Part shown: one piece after another, positions 24,852-33,844 of the stretch
Numbering within the stretch: position 1 is the first letter of the stretch
Layout: every line of letters begins with the position of its first letter
DNA from: an uncultured Alphaproteobacteria bacterium
GTDB taxonomy: Bacteria > Pseudomonadota > Alphaproteobacteria > Rhodobacterales > Rhodobacteraceae
Assembly: GCA_902586885.1 (NCBI GenBank)
Contig: CACIJG010000012.1
Location: 1 to 51,054 of the forward strand
DNA: 51,054 bases
Direction of reading: 5' to 3'
Made by a program: the position numbers and the translations under genes
The notes under the pieces: generated by a model
What the model was told of the DNA's origin: nothing
Seen by the model: only the letters and a program-made list of their open reading frames with translations
Databases searched by the model: none

Positions 24852-26636
24852 CTAACCTGAGCTAATCAAAGTTTTCATATCATCTTCGGAAATTCCTGAA
24901 ACCTCTACAGGAGCCTTCATAGCATCTCTTCTAAATGGCTCTCCTAGTTCTTGGTTCAGCATTACTTCTAGAAAAGTAGTTTTGCCATTTTCCATTTGAT
25001 CTTTAATAGCTTCAGTTAATTGATCTTTAAGTTCTTCCATAGAATTAGAAGCTTTCCCGATAAAACCACATGCTTCTGCCATTTTTGAATACGATACATT
25101 GAGATCCAATTCAGTTCCTACGAAGTTATCTTTGAACCAAAGAGTAGTATTTCTTTTTTCAGCACCCCATTGATAATTTCTAAAAATAACCATGGTTATA
25201 GCTGGCCACTCACTTCTCCCAATGGAGGTCATCTCATTTACAGAGATTCCAAAAGCTCCATCACCAGCAAAACCAACAACTGGTACCGTAGGTTTCCCTA
25301 TTTTTGCACCAATTATAGAAGGCAAACCGTAACCGCAAGGTCCAAATAAACCTGGTGCTAAGTACTTGCGCCCTTCTTCAAATGTAGGGTAGGCATTTCC
25401 TATCGCGCAGTTGTTACCTATGTCTGATGAAATAATAGCGTTTTCAGGTAAGGCACTTTGAATGGAGCGCCAAGCCATCCTTGGGGACATTTTCTGAGGT
25501 TCTCTTTTTCTAGCACGTTCATTCCATGTAGTACCAGGGTCGTCATCTTCATGATCAAGCGAGGTTAGCTCTTGTGCCCATGCAGATTTCGTTTGAGCAA
25601 TAAAAACAGATCTTTCATTCCTAGCAGAATCATTTCCCACTATTTTTATATTATCAAGTAATCCTTCTATTACTTTTTTTGCATCTCCTACTATTCCTAG
25701 AGAAACTTTTTTTGTTAAGCCTATCCGATCACTATTAACATCTACTTGAATGATTTTGGCGTTGCGAGGCCAGTAATCAATGCCGTATCCAGGCAAAGTA
25801 GAAAAGGGATTTAATCTTGTTCCTAGAGCTAATACCACATCGGCTTTTTTTATTATTTTCATGGCTGCCTTTGATCCATTATAACCAAGTGGACCGCAAT
25901 GAAGAGGGTGCGAACCAGGGAAGGCGTCATTATGTTGGTATCCAGTGCAAACTGGAGCACCCAATAGCTCGGCTAATTCAATACTTTTTTTAATAGCATT
26001 ACTTAGAACTACTCCCGCGCCATTGAGAATAACAGGGAACTTTGATTCAGATAAAACTTTAGCTGCTTCATTTATTGTATTTTTCCCGCCTTCTGGTAAT
26101 TCAAAGTCTACAATTTCAGGAATATCTATATCTATAACTTGTGTCCAAAAATCTCTGGGAACGTTTATTTGGGCAGGCGCGGATGCTTTTTTTGCCCTAG
26201 AGATAACTCTATTTAACGTTTCAGCAATCCTAGTTGGGTCCTTGACTTCTTCTTGGTAGGCTACCATGTCTTTGAAAAGTGCCATTTGCTCTACTTCCTG
26301 AAAGCCTCCTTGTCCAATTGTTTTGTTTGCTGCTTGAGGAGTGACCAAAAGAAGAGGAGTATGATTCCAGTAAGCTGTCTTTACTGGAGTGACAAAGTTT
26401 GTAATTCCTGGTCCATTTTGAGCTACCATCATTGACATTTCTCCTGTAGCTCTGGTATATCCATCAGCCATCATTCCAGCGTTCCCCTCATGTGCAGCAT
26501 CCCAAAAGGATATTCCTGCGCTGGGAAAAAGGTCAGAAATAGGCATCATTGCTGAACCGATTATGCCAAAAGCGTTTGATATTCCGTGTTTTTGCAAAAC
26601 CTTTACAAATGCTTCTTCAGTGGTCATCTTTGTCAT
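24852..26636 (-). CDS. xsc: Sulfoacetaldehyde acetyltransferase
   Basis: This 594-residue thiamine-diphosphate enzyme splits sulfoacetaldehyde with phosphate into acetyl phosphate and sulfite. The ThDP-family plan is complete: the N-terminal Glu region (DAAHEGNAGMMADGYTRATG), the Xsc-specific TIGQGGFQEVEQM, and the cofactor motif GDGAFG with NYQWGAEKRNTTLWF near residue 485. Length and these strings match Xsc rather than acetolactate synthase. The ATG at 26636 is preceded by GAGGGAT. It forms an operon with pta and diverges from the lactonase-like gene. Sulfite released here could be oxidised by SoeABC encoded about 4 kb away. Substrate sources are taurine, isethionate and sulfolactate routes, none of which is in the window. 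Confidence 0.95.
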   Translation of the reverse strand: MTKMTTEEAFVKVLQKHGISNAFGIIGSAMMPISDLFPSAGISFWDAAHEGNAGMMADGYTRATGEMSMMVAQNGPGITNFVTPVKTAYWNHTPLLLVTPQAANKTIGQGGFQEVEQMALFKDMVAYQEEVKDPTRIAETLNRVISRAKKASAPAQINVPRDFWTQVIDIDIPEIVDFELPEGGKNTINEAAKVLSESKFPVILNGAGVVLSNAIKKSIELAELLGAPVCTGYQHNDAFPGSHPLHCGPLGYNGSKAAMKIIKKADVVLALGTRLNPFSTLPGYGIDYWPRNAKIIQVDVNSDRIGLTKKVSLGIVGDAKKVIEGLLDNIKIVGNDSARNERSVFIAQTKSAWAQELTSLDHEDDDPGTTWNERARKREPQKMSPRMAWRSIQSALPENAIISSDIGNNCAIGNAYPTFEEGRKYLAPGLFGPCGYGLPSIIGAKIGKPTVPVVGFAGDGAFGISVNEMTSIGRSEWPAITMVIFRNYQWGAEKRNTTLWFKDNFVGTELDLNVSYSKMAEACGFIGKASNSMEELKDQLTEAIKDQMENGKTTFLEVMLNQELGEPFRRDAMKAPVEVSGISEDDMKTLISSG

Positions 26637-26730
26637 TTTAATAATCCCTCGTTAAATTTTGCTAAAATTTCTATTTTGAGTCTGATATAACTAAACTAAT
26701 AATTCTAATTTATAGGAGAAAATATATAAG

Positions 26731-27519
26731 GTGCAAAGCTTTAAATCAGGAGATGAAGTAATACATTATATGGACGAGGGTCCTAGAAGTGGACTAACTG
26801 TTATTTTTGTTAATTCTCTTGGAACAGACCTTAGAGTTTGGGATAAGGTTATAAAAGAGATGAATCAAAAATATCGAACTGTGAGGTTTGACAAGAGAGG
26901 TCATGGCTTGTCATCGAATATTGAAAATAACATATCAATATCAATATTAGCAAACGATCTTAAGTTATTGATATCAAAATTAGAGATCAAAGATATTTTG
27001 TTAGTTGGGTTGTCAATCGGAGGATTAATCGCTCTTGAGTTTCTAAAAAACAGTTCTACTAATGTTAAAGGCTTAATCTTAAGTGATACTGCTGCAAAAA
27101 TTGGATCAAGTGATATGTGGTCTGACAGAATTAGCAGAGTAAAAGCTGGAGGGATAGAGTCGATATCAGATGATATACTAGCTAGGTGGTTTTCAAATCA
27201 TTTTCTAAAAAACCGAATTGAAGAGCTTCAACTTTGGAGGTCAATGCTTACCAGAACTAGTAAGTTAGGTTATTTAGGTTGTTGTAAGGCAATAGCAGAT
27301 TGCGATTTAAGGAATCAAGCAAAATCTATAAGTATTCCTACCTTATTGATAGTCGGAGATGAGGATGGGTCTACTCCAGTCAACATTGTCAAAGACACTG
27401 CTAATATGATAAAAAATAGTAAGTTTGAGATAATAAAGGGAGCGGGACACTTGCCTTGCGTAGAAAAACCTAAAGTTTTTACAAATGAATTAGTTAAATT
27501 CTTAGGTAAACTAGATTGA
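26731..27519 (+). CDS. Alpha/beta hydrolase, 3-oxoadipate enol-lactonase-like (PcaD family)
   Basis: The 262-residue hydrolase has the nucleophile elbow GLSIGG, the acid in LIVGDEDGSTP and the catalytic His in GAGHLPCVEKP. The oxyanion region FVNSLGTDLRVWD and FDKRGHGLS complete the PcaD-like pattern. PcaD opens the enol-lactone of the beta-ketoadipate pathway, but no neighbouring gene of that pathway is intact, so it may serve another ester or lactone. GTG start with AGGAGA about 11 bp upstream. Its stop overlaps the next start as TTGA, tying it to a PLP-dependent lyase. Confidence 0.82.
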   Translation: MQSFKSGDEVIHYMDEGPRSGLTVIFVNSLGTDLRVWDKVIKEMNQKYRTVRFDKRGHGLSSNIENNISISILANDLKLLISKLEIKDILLVGLSIGGLIALEFLKNSSTNVKGLILSDTAAKIGSSDMWSDRISRVKAGGIESISDDILARWFSNHFLKNRIEELQLWRSMLTRTSKLGYLGCCKAIADCDLRNQAKSISIPTLLIVGDEDGSTPVNIVKDTANMIKNSKFEIIKGAGHLPCVEKPKVFTNELVKFLGKLD

Positions 27520-28604
27520 ATGTCTTAAAAAATGATCAATTTCCTAAAGGTATTTGTCAACCTGATGGTGTTGAAGAGCTAAAAGTAGATAGCTCATTTG
27601 TAAAATTTCTTTTAAGTTTTTGTCCAAGTTATAGTGTTACGGATTTAATTAACTCTAAGGATTTAGCCCAAAATTTGAGAATAAAATCTCTTTATATAAA
27701 AGATGAACGAGAAAGGTTTAATTTAGGCAGCTTTAAAGCTACTGGAGCAACTTTTGCAATAGCTAAGATGGCTTATAGTCTTTTGGATAACAAAAATGAT
27801 ATTACAAAAAAATCTTTAACAGAGTCTCTTAAGTCATATACGTTTGTAACAGCTAGCGCTGGAAATCATGGTATTTCAATGGCAGTGGGCGCCCGTTTAT
27901 TTGGTGCAAAAGCCGTCGTGTTTTTGTCTGAAACTGTTCCGAAGTCATTTTCCAGTAAATTAAAATGCTATGGGGCTAGGGTTGTATTTAGTGGAAAGAA
28001 TTATGAAGAGAGCATGAGAGATGCTGAAAGCTATTCGAAGAAAAGTAACCATGTCTTACTGTCAGACTCTACGTGGGATACTTGTTCTTCAGGTATAGAT
28101 GTTATGGAGGGGTATTTAATATTGATAGAAGAAATTTTTGATCAATTAACTGAGTATAAACAAGCTGACTCTATAACTCATGTGTTTTTACAGGCAGGTG
28201 TCGGAGGGTTTGCCGCTGCAATGGCAGCTTTAATTAGAAAAAAATTTCAGCAAAGTCTGAAGATAATAGTTGTTGAGCCCAGTTCAGCAAACACTTTATT
28301 TGAGTCTATAAAAAATAAAAAGCCGACTAAGGTTGATGGTGTTGACTCCATTATGGGGAGGCTGGATTGCAAGGAACCATCTGTTTCAGCTCTTTACTCT
28401 CTTTCACGTACTTCTAATTATTTTATGCATCTTAGTGATGAATATGTTGAAAAGAAGATTCTCTTTCTCAAAAACTTAGGAGTAGAAACATCAGCTTCTG
28501 GTGGCGCAGGCTTGGCAGGTCTGATGTATGCTTCAAGTAATCGATTATTCGGTATAGAAAAAGACAGTCAGGCTTTAATATTTTTGACAGAAGGCGCAAT
28601 TTAA
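27516..28604 (+). CDS. PLP-dependent lyase, diaminopropionate ammonia-lyase/threonine dehydratase-like
   Basis: This 362-residue fold-type II PLP enzyme has the Schiff-base lysine in GSFKATG (K74), the phosphate-binding SAGNHG, a diagnostic DERERFNLGSFK context, and the glycine loop QAGVGGFAAAM. The DERxRF..GSFKA string and the late TSASGGAGLAGLM are typical of the diaminopropionate ammonia-lyase (DpaL/YgeX) group. Members deaminate 2,3-diaminopropionate or serine to pyruvate. The true amino acid is uncertain. It is coupled to the upstream hydrolase by a TTGA overlap and converges on dddP. Confidence 0.82.
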   Translation: MNVLKNDQFPKGICQPDGVEELKVDSSFVKFLLSFCPSYSVTDLINSKDLAQNLRIKSLYIKDERERFNLGSFKATGATFAIAKMAYSLLDNKNDITKKSLTESLKSYTFVTASAGNHGISMAVGARLFGAKAVVFLSETVPKSFSSKLKCYGARVVFSGKNYEESMRDAESYSKKSNHVLLSDSTWDTCSSGIDVMEGYLILIEEIFDQLTEYKQADSITHVFLQAGVGGFAAAMAALIRKKFQQSLKIIVVEPSSANTLFESIKNKKPTKVDGVDSIMGRLDCKEPSVSALYSLSRTSNYFMHLSDEYVEKKILFLKNLGVETSASGGAGLAGLMYASSNRLFGIEKDSQALIFLTEGAI

Positions 28605-28628
28605 AATTAATTGAAAACGAAGGTCTTC

Positions 28629-29927
28629 TCAACCTAGAAACTTGTTGTCAAAAGGATAGCGTGTCAGATTCTCATAGCCCGTTTCTGTTACTAAGAGCTG
28701 ATCTTCAAGCTTAATCGAAAATGACCCATTTTCTCTGCTAACCAAGGCCTCCACACAAAGAGTCATTCCTGGTTTAAGTTCATAATCAAATGAACCTTCC
28801 TCGAATTGTTCAGGGTAGGCAATTAAAGGAAACTCATCACAGAGACCTACTCCATGAAACCTACAGCTATACTGCTGTTTTTTATATATATCATCGAGTT
28901 GATGACCTTTAAAAGTTAAGTCTTTGAAGCTTACACCTGGGGCGACCAGACTTGCGTTCTCTGAAATGTGATCTAGGGCTACTTTGTAATCAGTCTTCAT
29001 TTCTTTACTGGGTTCTTCGTCCCCAATCCACCAAGTTCTAGATATATCTGTGCAAATTGAATAAGGACCAATTAAATCCGTATCAAAAGCCAGTATCTCA
29101 TTATTATTTAATATTCGAGAACCACATTCTTGAAACCAGGGGTTTGTTTTTGGCCCAGAGGTCAATAGTCTTGTTTCTATCCATTCACCTCCTCTTTTAA
29201 TATTTTCTGCGTGAAGTATCGACCAAATTTCATTTTCAGTCATTCCAGGATTGATGTTATTTTCCATTACTTTGATTGATTTTTCACAAGCCAAAATAGA
29301 GCAACGCATCGCTTTAATTTCTTCATCGCTCTTAATTACCCGAGCATGTTCCATAAGCTTTTCACCATTTCCTATAGAAAAATCAAGGTTCTCCAGTTCT
29401 TTAAGTCCTTCAATCATAATCTTATCAATCGCTAGGCGTCTCTTTTTTATTTTTTGCGAATTAAAAAGATGATTTATTTCCTGAGCAAACGATTTAGCGG
29501 CTTTGTCAACATTATCACCTTTTGCAAAATAAAACATTGAAGCACCGTCTCTAACATCATCAATATCAAGTTCATGCGTTTTTAGATAAAATGGATTTTT
29601 TTGGTAATCCCATAAAACACAATATCCATTACTCAAGATTAGGCAAGCCCTGAAAGGGTTGTGAATATTCCATAAAATCATGTTGCTTGTACCTGTAGCA
29701 TATCTGATATTTAGAGGATCAAAGAGTAATACAGCATCTATTTTCTGGTATGACATCTCGTTTAATATTCTATTTCTCCTGTAAGAGTTTATTGATAAAG
29801 TATCAGGTAAGGTTAAATTTTCAGATTTCCATTCGTCTATCGCTAAAATCGTAGGTTCGTAGAATGCGTTCGCTTTTTCAGGTGATTTAGAAGGATCTAT
29901 TTTCCTATTTTTAGAAAAGTTAGTCAT
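28629..29927 (-). CDS. dddP: DMSP lyase DddP (M24 metallopeptidase fold)
   Basis: This 432-residue protein cleaves dimethylsulfoniopropionate into dimethyl sulfide and acrylate in the cytoplasm. It has the creatinase/aminopeptidase-P plan but carries DddP strings: FDPLNIRYATGTSNM, HAENIKRGGEWIETRLL, FHGVGLCDEFPL and LVTETGYENLT. From memory of the Ruegeria lacuscaerulensis DddP structure, the six metal ligands D295, D297, D307, H371, E406 and E421 and the catalytic D377 align here as D282, D284, D294, H358, E393, E408 and D364, all offset by exactly 13. That argues for an active lyase over a generic Xaa-Pro peptidase. ATG start. It diverges from the biotinyl-carrier gene and soeABC. Confidence 0.93.
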   Translation of the reverse strand: MTNFSKNRKIDPSKSPEKANAFYEPTILAIDEWKSENLTLPDTLSINSYRRNRILNEMSYQKIDAVLLFDPLNIRYATGTSNMILWNIHNPFRACLILSNGYCVLWDYQKNPFYLKTHELDIDDVRDGASMFYFAKGDNVDKAAKSFAQEINHLFNSQKIKKRRLAIDKIMIEGLKELENLDFSIGNGEKLMEHARVIKSDEEIKAMRCSILACEKSIKVMENNINPGMTENEIWSILHAENIKRGGEWIETRLLTSGPKTNPWFQECGSRILNNNEILAFDTDLIGPYSICTDISRTWWIGDEEPSKEMKTDYKVALDHISENASLVAPGVSFKDLTFKGHQLDDIYKKQQYSCRFHGVGLCDEFPLIAYPEQFEEGSFDYELKPGMTLCVEALVSRENGSFSIKLEDQLLVTETGYENLTRYPFDNKFLG

Positions 29928-30031
29928 AAAGTAGCTCTATTTTAAATAACTTACTTTATCATTATTTTTAAGGTTTAAAAAAATAAAAAATTACACTAAA
30001 TTGATGTCAAATCATGATTAGGAAAAAATTT

Positions 30032-30256
30032 ATGACAAAGTTTCTATCAACTGAAGTCGCAGGAACAGTTTGGAAAATAGTTTGCGAAGAGGGGCAGCAA
30101 TTCTCATCAGAAGATGATCTTATAATCCTTGAATCTATGAAAATGGAAATACCTATTAAATTAGGCTTAAAAGGGACAATAGTTAAAATTCTTGTAAATG
30201 AGGGTGATTTAATAGAAGAAGAACAGAAGTTACTCGAATACGTTGTTAGTGAATAA
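30032..30256 (+). CDS. Free-standing biotinyl (BCCP-like) domain protein
   Basis: The 74-residue protein is a lone biotinyl domain with the biotin-acceptor lysine in the canonical ESMKME motif at about residues 34-39 and the half-sites GTVWKIVCEEGQ and GTIVKILVNEGD. Such domains carry CO2 between a carboxylase and a carboxyltransferase, yet neither is encoded in the window. The start at 30032 is chosen because AGGAAA lies about 8 bp before it; an ATG at 30014 would add six basic residues over that site. It is divergent from dddP and 42 bp upstream of soeA. Confidence 0.85.
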   Translation: MTKFLSTEVAGTVWKIVCEEGQQFSSEDDLIILESMKMEIPIKLGLKGTIVKILVNEGDLIEEEQKLLEYVVSE

Positions 30257-30298
30257 TGCTAAATTTTTTCTGATACTTAATATTTAAACTTTAATAAA

Positions 30299-33097
30299 AT
30301 GAATAAAAACTTCAAAACTGAAAAGACGCACCAATTGGTTGCAAAAACTACATGTTACATGTGTGCTTGTAGGTGTGGGATAGACGTGCATGTTAAGAAT
30401 AATGAAGTAATTCACATTGAGGGTAATCGTGATCATCCTGTTAACAAAGGAGTTCTATGCGCAAAGGGCTCATCTGGAATATTCCAACATAAAGCTGCAT
30501 CTAGACTGCAAAAGCCCTTGTTAAGAGATGGAGAGAGAGGCGAAGGAAAATTTAAAGAAATTTCCTGGGATAAAGCTTTAGAAATAGCTGTTAAATGGTT
30601 GAAACCAATTAGAAAAAAGTATCCGGAAAAGCTTGTTTTTTTTACCGGAAGAGATCAATCTCAATCCTTTACTGGTTGGTGGGCGCAGCAATTTGGTACG
30701 CCAAACTACGCCGCTCACGGAGGTTTCTGCTCTGTAAATATGGCTGCAGCAGGAATTTATACAATAGGCGGGTCATTTTGGGAATTTGGAACTCCAGATT
30801 GGGATCAAACAAAATTACTTGTAATTCTTGGTGTTGCTGAAGACCATGATAGTAATCCTATAAAAATAGGCCTTGGTAAACTGAAAAATAGAGGCGGAAA
30901 GATTGTTGCTGTGAATCCAGTTAGAACTGGGTATAATGCGATAGCCGATCAGTGGTTAGGTATAAAGCCTGGGACAGACGGATTGCTTATACTTAGTCTT
31001 GTCCACGTGTTATTGAATAGAAAAAAAATAGACCTTGAATATTTGCAGCTTTTTACTAATGCTCCCTTTTTAGTATGTGTTTCCGAAGACAGTGAGGACA
31101 ATGGGTTATTTTTGAGGGACAAAGATGGAGTTCCTCTTGTTGTTGATCAAAAAACAAGTAAATTAAAGCAATTTACTGATAAAACAGTGGTACCTGCCCT
31201 AACCAAGCCATACAAAATAGGGAAGAAATCATATACTTCAGTGTTTAGTTTAATGATTGAGAAATATCTAGATGAAAGGTATTCTCCGTCAAATGTTGCA
31301 GACGAATGTGGTATACCTGCGGCTACAATAAATGGTTTAGCCGATCAAATAGCTGATGTAGCATTTAATCAAAGCATAGCAATAAACCAGAGTTGGACTG
31401 ATTTTAGAGGTAAAAAAAGAGATAGGTTTGTTGGTAGACCTGTAAGTTTTCATGCGATGAGAGGAATATCAGCTCATTCGAATGGATTTCAAACTTGTAG
31501 AGCTATACATGTTTTACAGATTATATTGGGAACTGTTGATGTGCCTGGAGGCTTTAGATTTAAACCTCCTTATCCTAAACCCAGTAGCGCACATCCCAAA
31601 CCTCATTTCAACTTTGGAAAAGATAGACCTCTAGATGGACCTCATTTAGGTTATATTGCTGGACCAGAAGATTTAGGTTACAGAGAAGACGGATCTATAG
31701 CTAGAATTGATAAGGCTTATACATGGGAAAACCCGATGTCTGCACATGGGTTGATGCATACAGTGATTTCAAACTGTTATAATGGAGATCCATATAAGAT
31801 TGATACCTTATTCATGTATATGGCCAATATGGCATGGAACTCTTCCATGAACACTGAGGAAACTATAAAGAAACTAACTGAAAAAAATTCTGATACAGGG
31901 GAGTATATAATTCCTAGAATAATTTACTCTGACAGTTACTATTCAGAAACCGTTGCATATGCCGATTTAATTTTGCCAGATACAACATATTTAGAGAGAC
32001 ATGATTGTATTTCATTACTTGATAGACCCATTGGTGAGCCAGATATGGTTTGTGATGCGATTAGATGGCCCGTTGTTCAACCTGATAGAGATGTTCGTGG
32101 ATTTCAAGATGTATTATTGGATCTAGGTGTAAAGTTACAACTTCCTGGAATGATAAAGGAAAATAAGGAAGCATTGTATGAAAGCTACGCCGATTATATT
32201 CAGCAGCATGAAAGGCGTCCAGGAGTGGGGCCATTAGCTGGTTTCAGGGGAAAAAATCAAAGTTCATCTGGAAGGGGTGCCCCAAACAATAATCAGATTG
32301 AATGTTATAAAGAGAATGGCGGTTTTTGGAGTGAAGAAATTCCTTTGGAATCTCAATATTATAAACCTTGGAACAAGTCCTATCAAAAGTGGGCAGTTAA
32401 GATGGGTCTTTATGATTCCGAACAGCCTTTCGTATTTCAGATTTACTTAGAGCCTTTAGCAAAACTTCAAACAACACGGAATCTACCAAAACATCTAAAA
32501 CCAGGAAAAGAGCTAGAAAAAAGAATTTTTGAAAAAATGGACCCTTTACCTATTTGGTGGTCTAACAGTGATCCAGAAAGGGCTAAATCTTTTCCTTATC
32601 ACGCTATTACTCAAAGACCAGCGGCAATGTATCATAGTTGGGGAAGTCAAAATATATGGCTTAGACAGATTCATGGTTCTAATAAGCTGTTTGTTTCTGA
32701 AGACATATGGGCTAAACACAGTTTTATGGATGGGGATTGGGCAAAAGTGACCTCGGAAACATCTTCAATAACTGTCCCTGTAGCATTAATGAGGGGTCAA
32801 AATAAAGATACTATTTGGACTTGGAATGCAATAGGAAAGAGGTCAGGGACTTGGGGATTGGCAAACGATGTAGATGAATCAAAGAAAGGCTTTCTTCTTA
32901 ATCATCTTATTACAGATCTTTTACCAGAAAAATCTGATGGTTATAGATGGAGTAATTCAGACCCGATTACCGGTCAAGCTGCCTGGTACGACCTTATAGT
33001 TAAAATTGAGAAAGTTGACAATAAAAAGAAGTTGTCGCTGCCGCAATTTCCAACAATTTACTCTCCTATCGCTACAGGAAAAAAGGTGATTAAATAG
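30299..33097 (+). CDS. soeA: Sulfite dehydrogenase (quinone), molybdopterin catalytic subunit
   Basis: This 932-residue DMSO-reductase-family protein oxidises sulfite to sulfate in the cytoplasm. An N-terminal 4Fe-4S site is formed by C19-x2-C22-x3-C26 with a fourth Cys at 54 (GVLCAKG). A Cys in GGFCSVN (C144) is a candidate molybdenum ligand. Family-specific strings include HPVNKGVLCAKGSSGIFQH and WAQQFGTPNYAAHGGF. There is no twin-arginine signal, in line with cytoplasmic SoeABC rather than a periplasmic DMSO or polysulfide reductase. The Fe-S and membrane subunits follow at once. The xsc gene nearby supplies sulfite, which strengthens the call. Confidence 0.88.
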   Translation: MNKNFKTEKTHQLVAKTTCYMCACRCGIDVHVKNNEVIHIEGNRDHPVNKGVLCAKGSSGIFQHKAASRLQKPLLRDGERGEGKFKEISWDKALEIAVKWLKPIRKKYPEKLVFFTGRDQSQSFTGWWAQQFGTPNYAAHGGFCSVNMAAAGIYTIGGSFWEFGTPDWDQTKLLVILGVAEDHDSNPIKIGLGKLKNRGGKIVAVNPVRTGYNAIADQWLGIKPGTDGLLILSLVHVLLNRKKIDLEYLQLFTNAPFLVCVSEDSEDNGLFLRDKDGVPLVVDQKTSKLKQFTDKTVVPALTKPYKIGKKSYTSVFSLMIEKYLDERYSPSNVADECGIPAATINGLADQIADVAFNQSIAINQSWTDFRGKKRDRFVGRPVSFHAMRGISAHSNGFQTCRAIHVLQIILGTVDVPGGFRFKPPYPKPSSAHPKPHFNFGKDRPLDGPHLGYIAGPEDLGYREDGSIARIDKAYTWENPMSAHGLMHTVISNCYNGDPYKIDTLFMYMANMAWNSSMNTEETIKKLTEKNSDTGEYIIPRIIYSDSYYSETVAYADLILPDTTYLERHDCISLLDRPIGEPDMVCDAIRWPVVQPDRDVRGFQDVLLDLGVKLQLPGMIKENKEALYESYADYIQQHERRPGVGPLAGFRGKNQSSSGRGAPNNNQIECYKENGGFWSEEIPLESQYYKPWNKSYQKWAVKMGLYDSEQPFVFQIYLEPLAKLQTTRNLPKHLKPGKELEKRIFEKMDPLPIWWSNSDPERAKSFPYHAITQRPAAMYHSWGSQNIWLRQIHGSNKLFVSEDIWAKHSFMDGDWAKVTSETSSITVPVALMRGQNKDTIWTWNAIGKRSGTWGLANDVDESKKGFLLNHLITDLLPEKSDGYRWSNSDPITGQAAWYDLIVKIEKVDNKKKLSLPQFPTIYSPIATGKKVIK

Positions 33098-33103
33098 AAA
33101 ATC

Positions 33104-33844
33104 ATGACAAATTTACCTAAATGTGAAAATAAAAAATTGGGATTGTTAATTGATTTGGACATCTGTGTAGGTTGTCATGCTTGTGTAGTAAGCTGTAAAG
33201 AGTGGAACTCATCTGGTGATACAAAACAACTCAGTGATATAAATGCTCATCAAAAGGAACCTATCGGAACTTTTTTAAACCATGTCCATTCTTTTGAAAA
33301 AGAAAATAAGGAAAACAACGAAAGTGAACCATTCTATTTCCCAAAATCATGCCTCCATTGTGAAGATGCGCCTTGTGTAACAGTTTGTCCTACTGGAGCA
33401 AGCTATAAGAGACCTGAGGATGGAATTGTATTGGTAAATGAGGAAGATTGTATGGGATGTGGTCTTTGTGCATGGGCTTGCCCTTATGGAGCAAGAGAGC
33501 TCGATTTATTAAGTGGTGTAATGAAAAAATGCACGCTGTGTGTTGATAGAATTGATAATCATGATCTACCAGAAGAAGACAGAGTCCCTGCTTGTGTAAA
33601 AAGTTGTCCTACTGGGGCAAGATCCTTTGGAGATTTTAATGATCCAAATTCAAAAGTTTCAAAAATTGCAAAAGAACGCGAAGGTGTAGACTTAATGCCT
33701 GAAATGAAAACAAAACCAGTAAATAAGTATTTGCTACCTAGAATAAAATCTAACTTTGATAAAGAGTTTAACGAAGAAGAAAATTCTGATTTAAATGTGT
33801 CGGGCTTTCTTAGCTGGGTTGATAAAGCTTTAGATAAACTGTAA
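33104..33844 (+). CDS. soeB: Sulfite dehydrogenase, 4Fe-4S electron-transfer subunit
   Basis: The 246-residue ferredoxin-like protein has four cysteine clusters that can bind four 4Fe-4S centres: CVGCHACVVSC, CLHCEDAPCVTVCP, CMGCGLCAWACP and CTLCVDRI with CVKSCP. It carries electrons from SoeA to the membrane subunit. The DmsB/PsrB-like plan matches its neighbours. It starts 6 bp after soeA, and its stop overlaps the soeC start by one base. No signal peptide is present. Confidence 0.9.
   Translation: MTNLPKCENKKLGLLIDLDICVGCHACVVSCKEWNSSGDTKQLSDINAHQKEPIGTFLNHVHSFEKENKENNESEPFYFPKSCLHCEDAPCVTVCPTGASYKRPEDGIVLVNEEDCMGCGLCAWACPYGARELDLLSGVMKKCTLCVDRIDNHDLPEEDRVPACVKSCPTGARSFGDFNDPNSKVSKIAKEREGVDLMPEMKTKPVNKYLLPRIKSNFDKEFNEEENSDLNVSGFLSWVDKALDKL

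Noticed and set aside
28629-29927. M24 protein considered as Xaa-Pro dipeptidase or ectoine hydrolase
   Set aside because: DddP-specific strings and residues are all present.
30299-33097. Molybdopterin protein considered as formate dehydrogenase, nitrate reductase or DMSO reductase
   Set aside because: No Tat signal, SoeA-like strings and the xsc and sox context fit sulfite dehydrogenase better.
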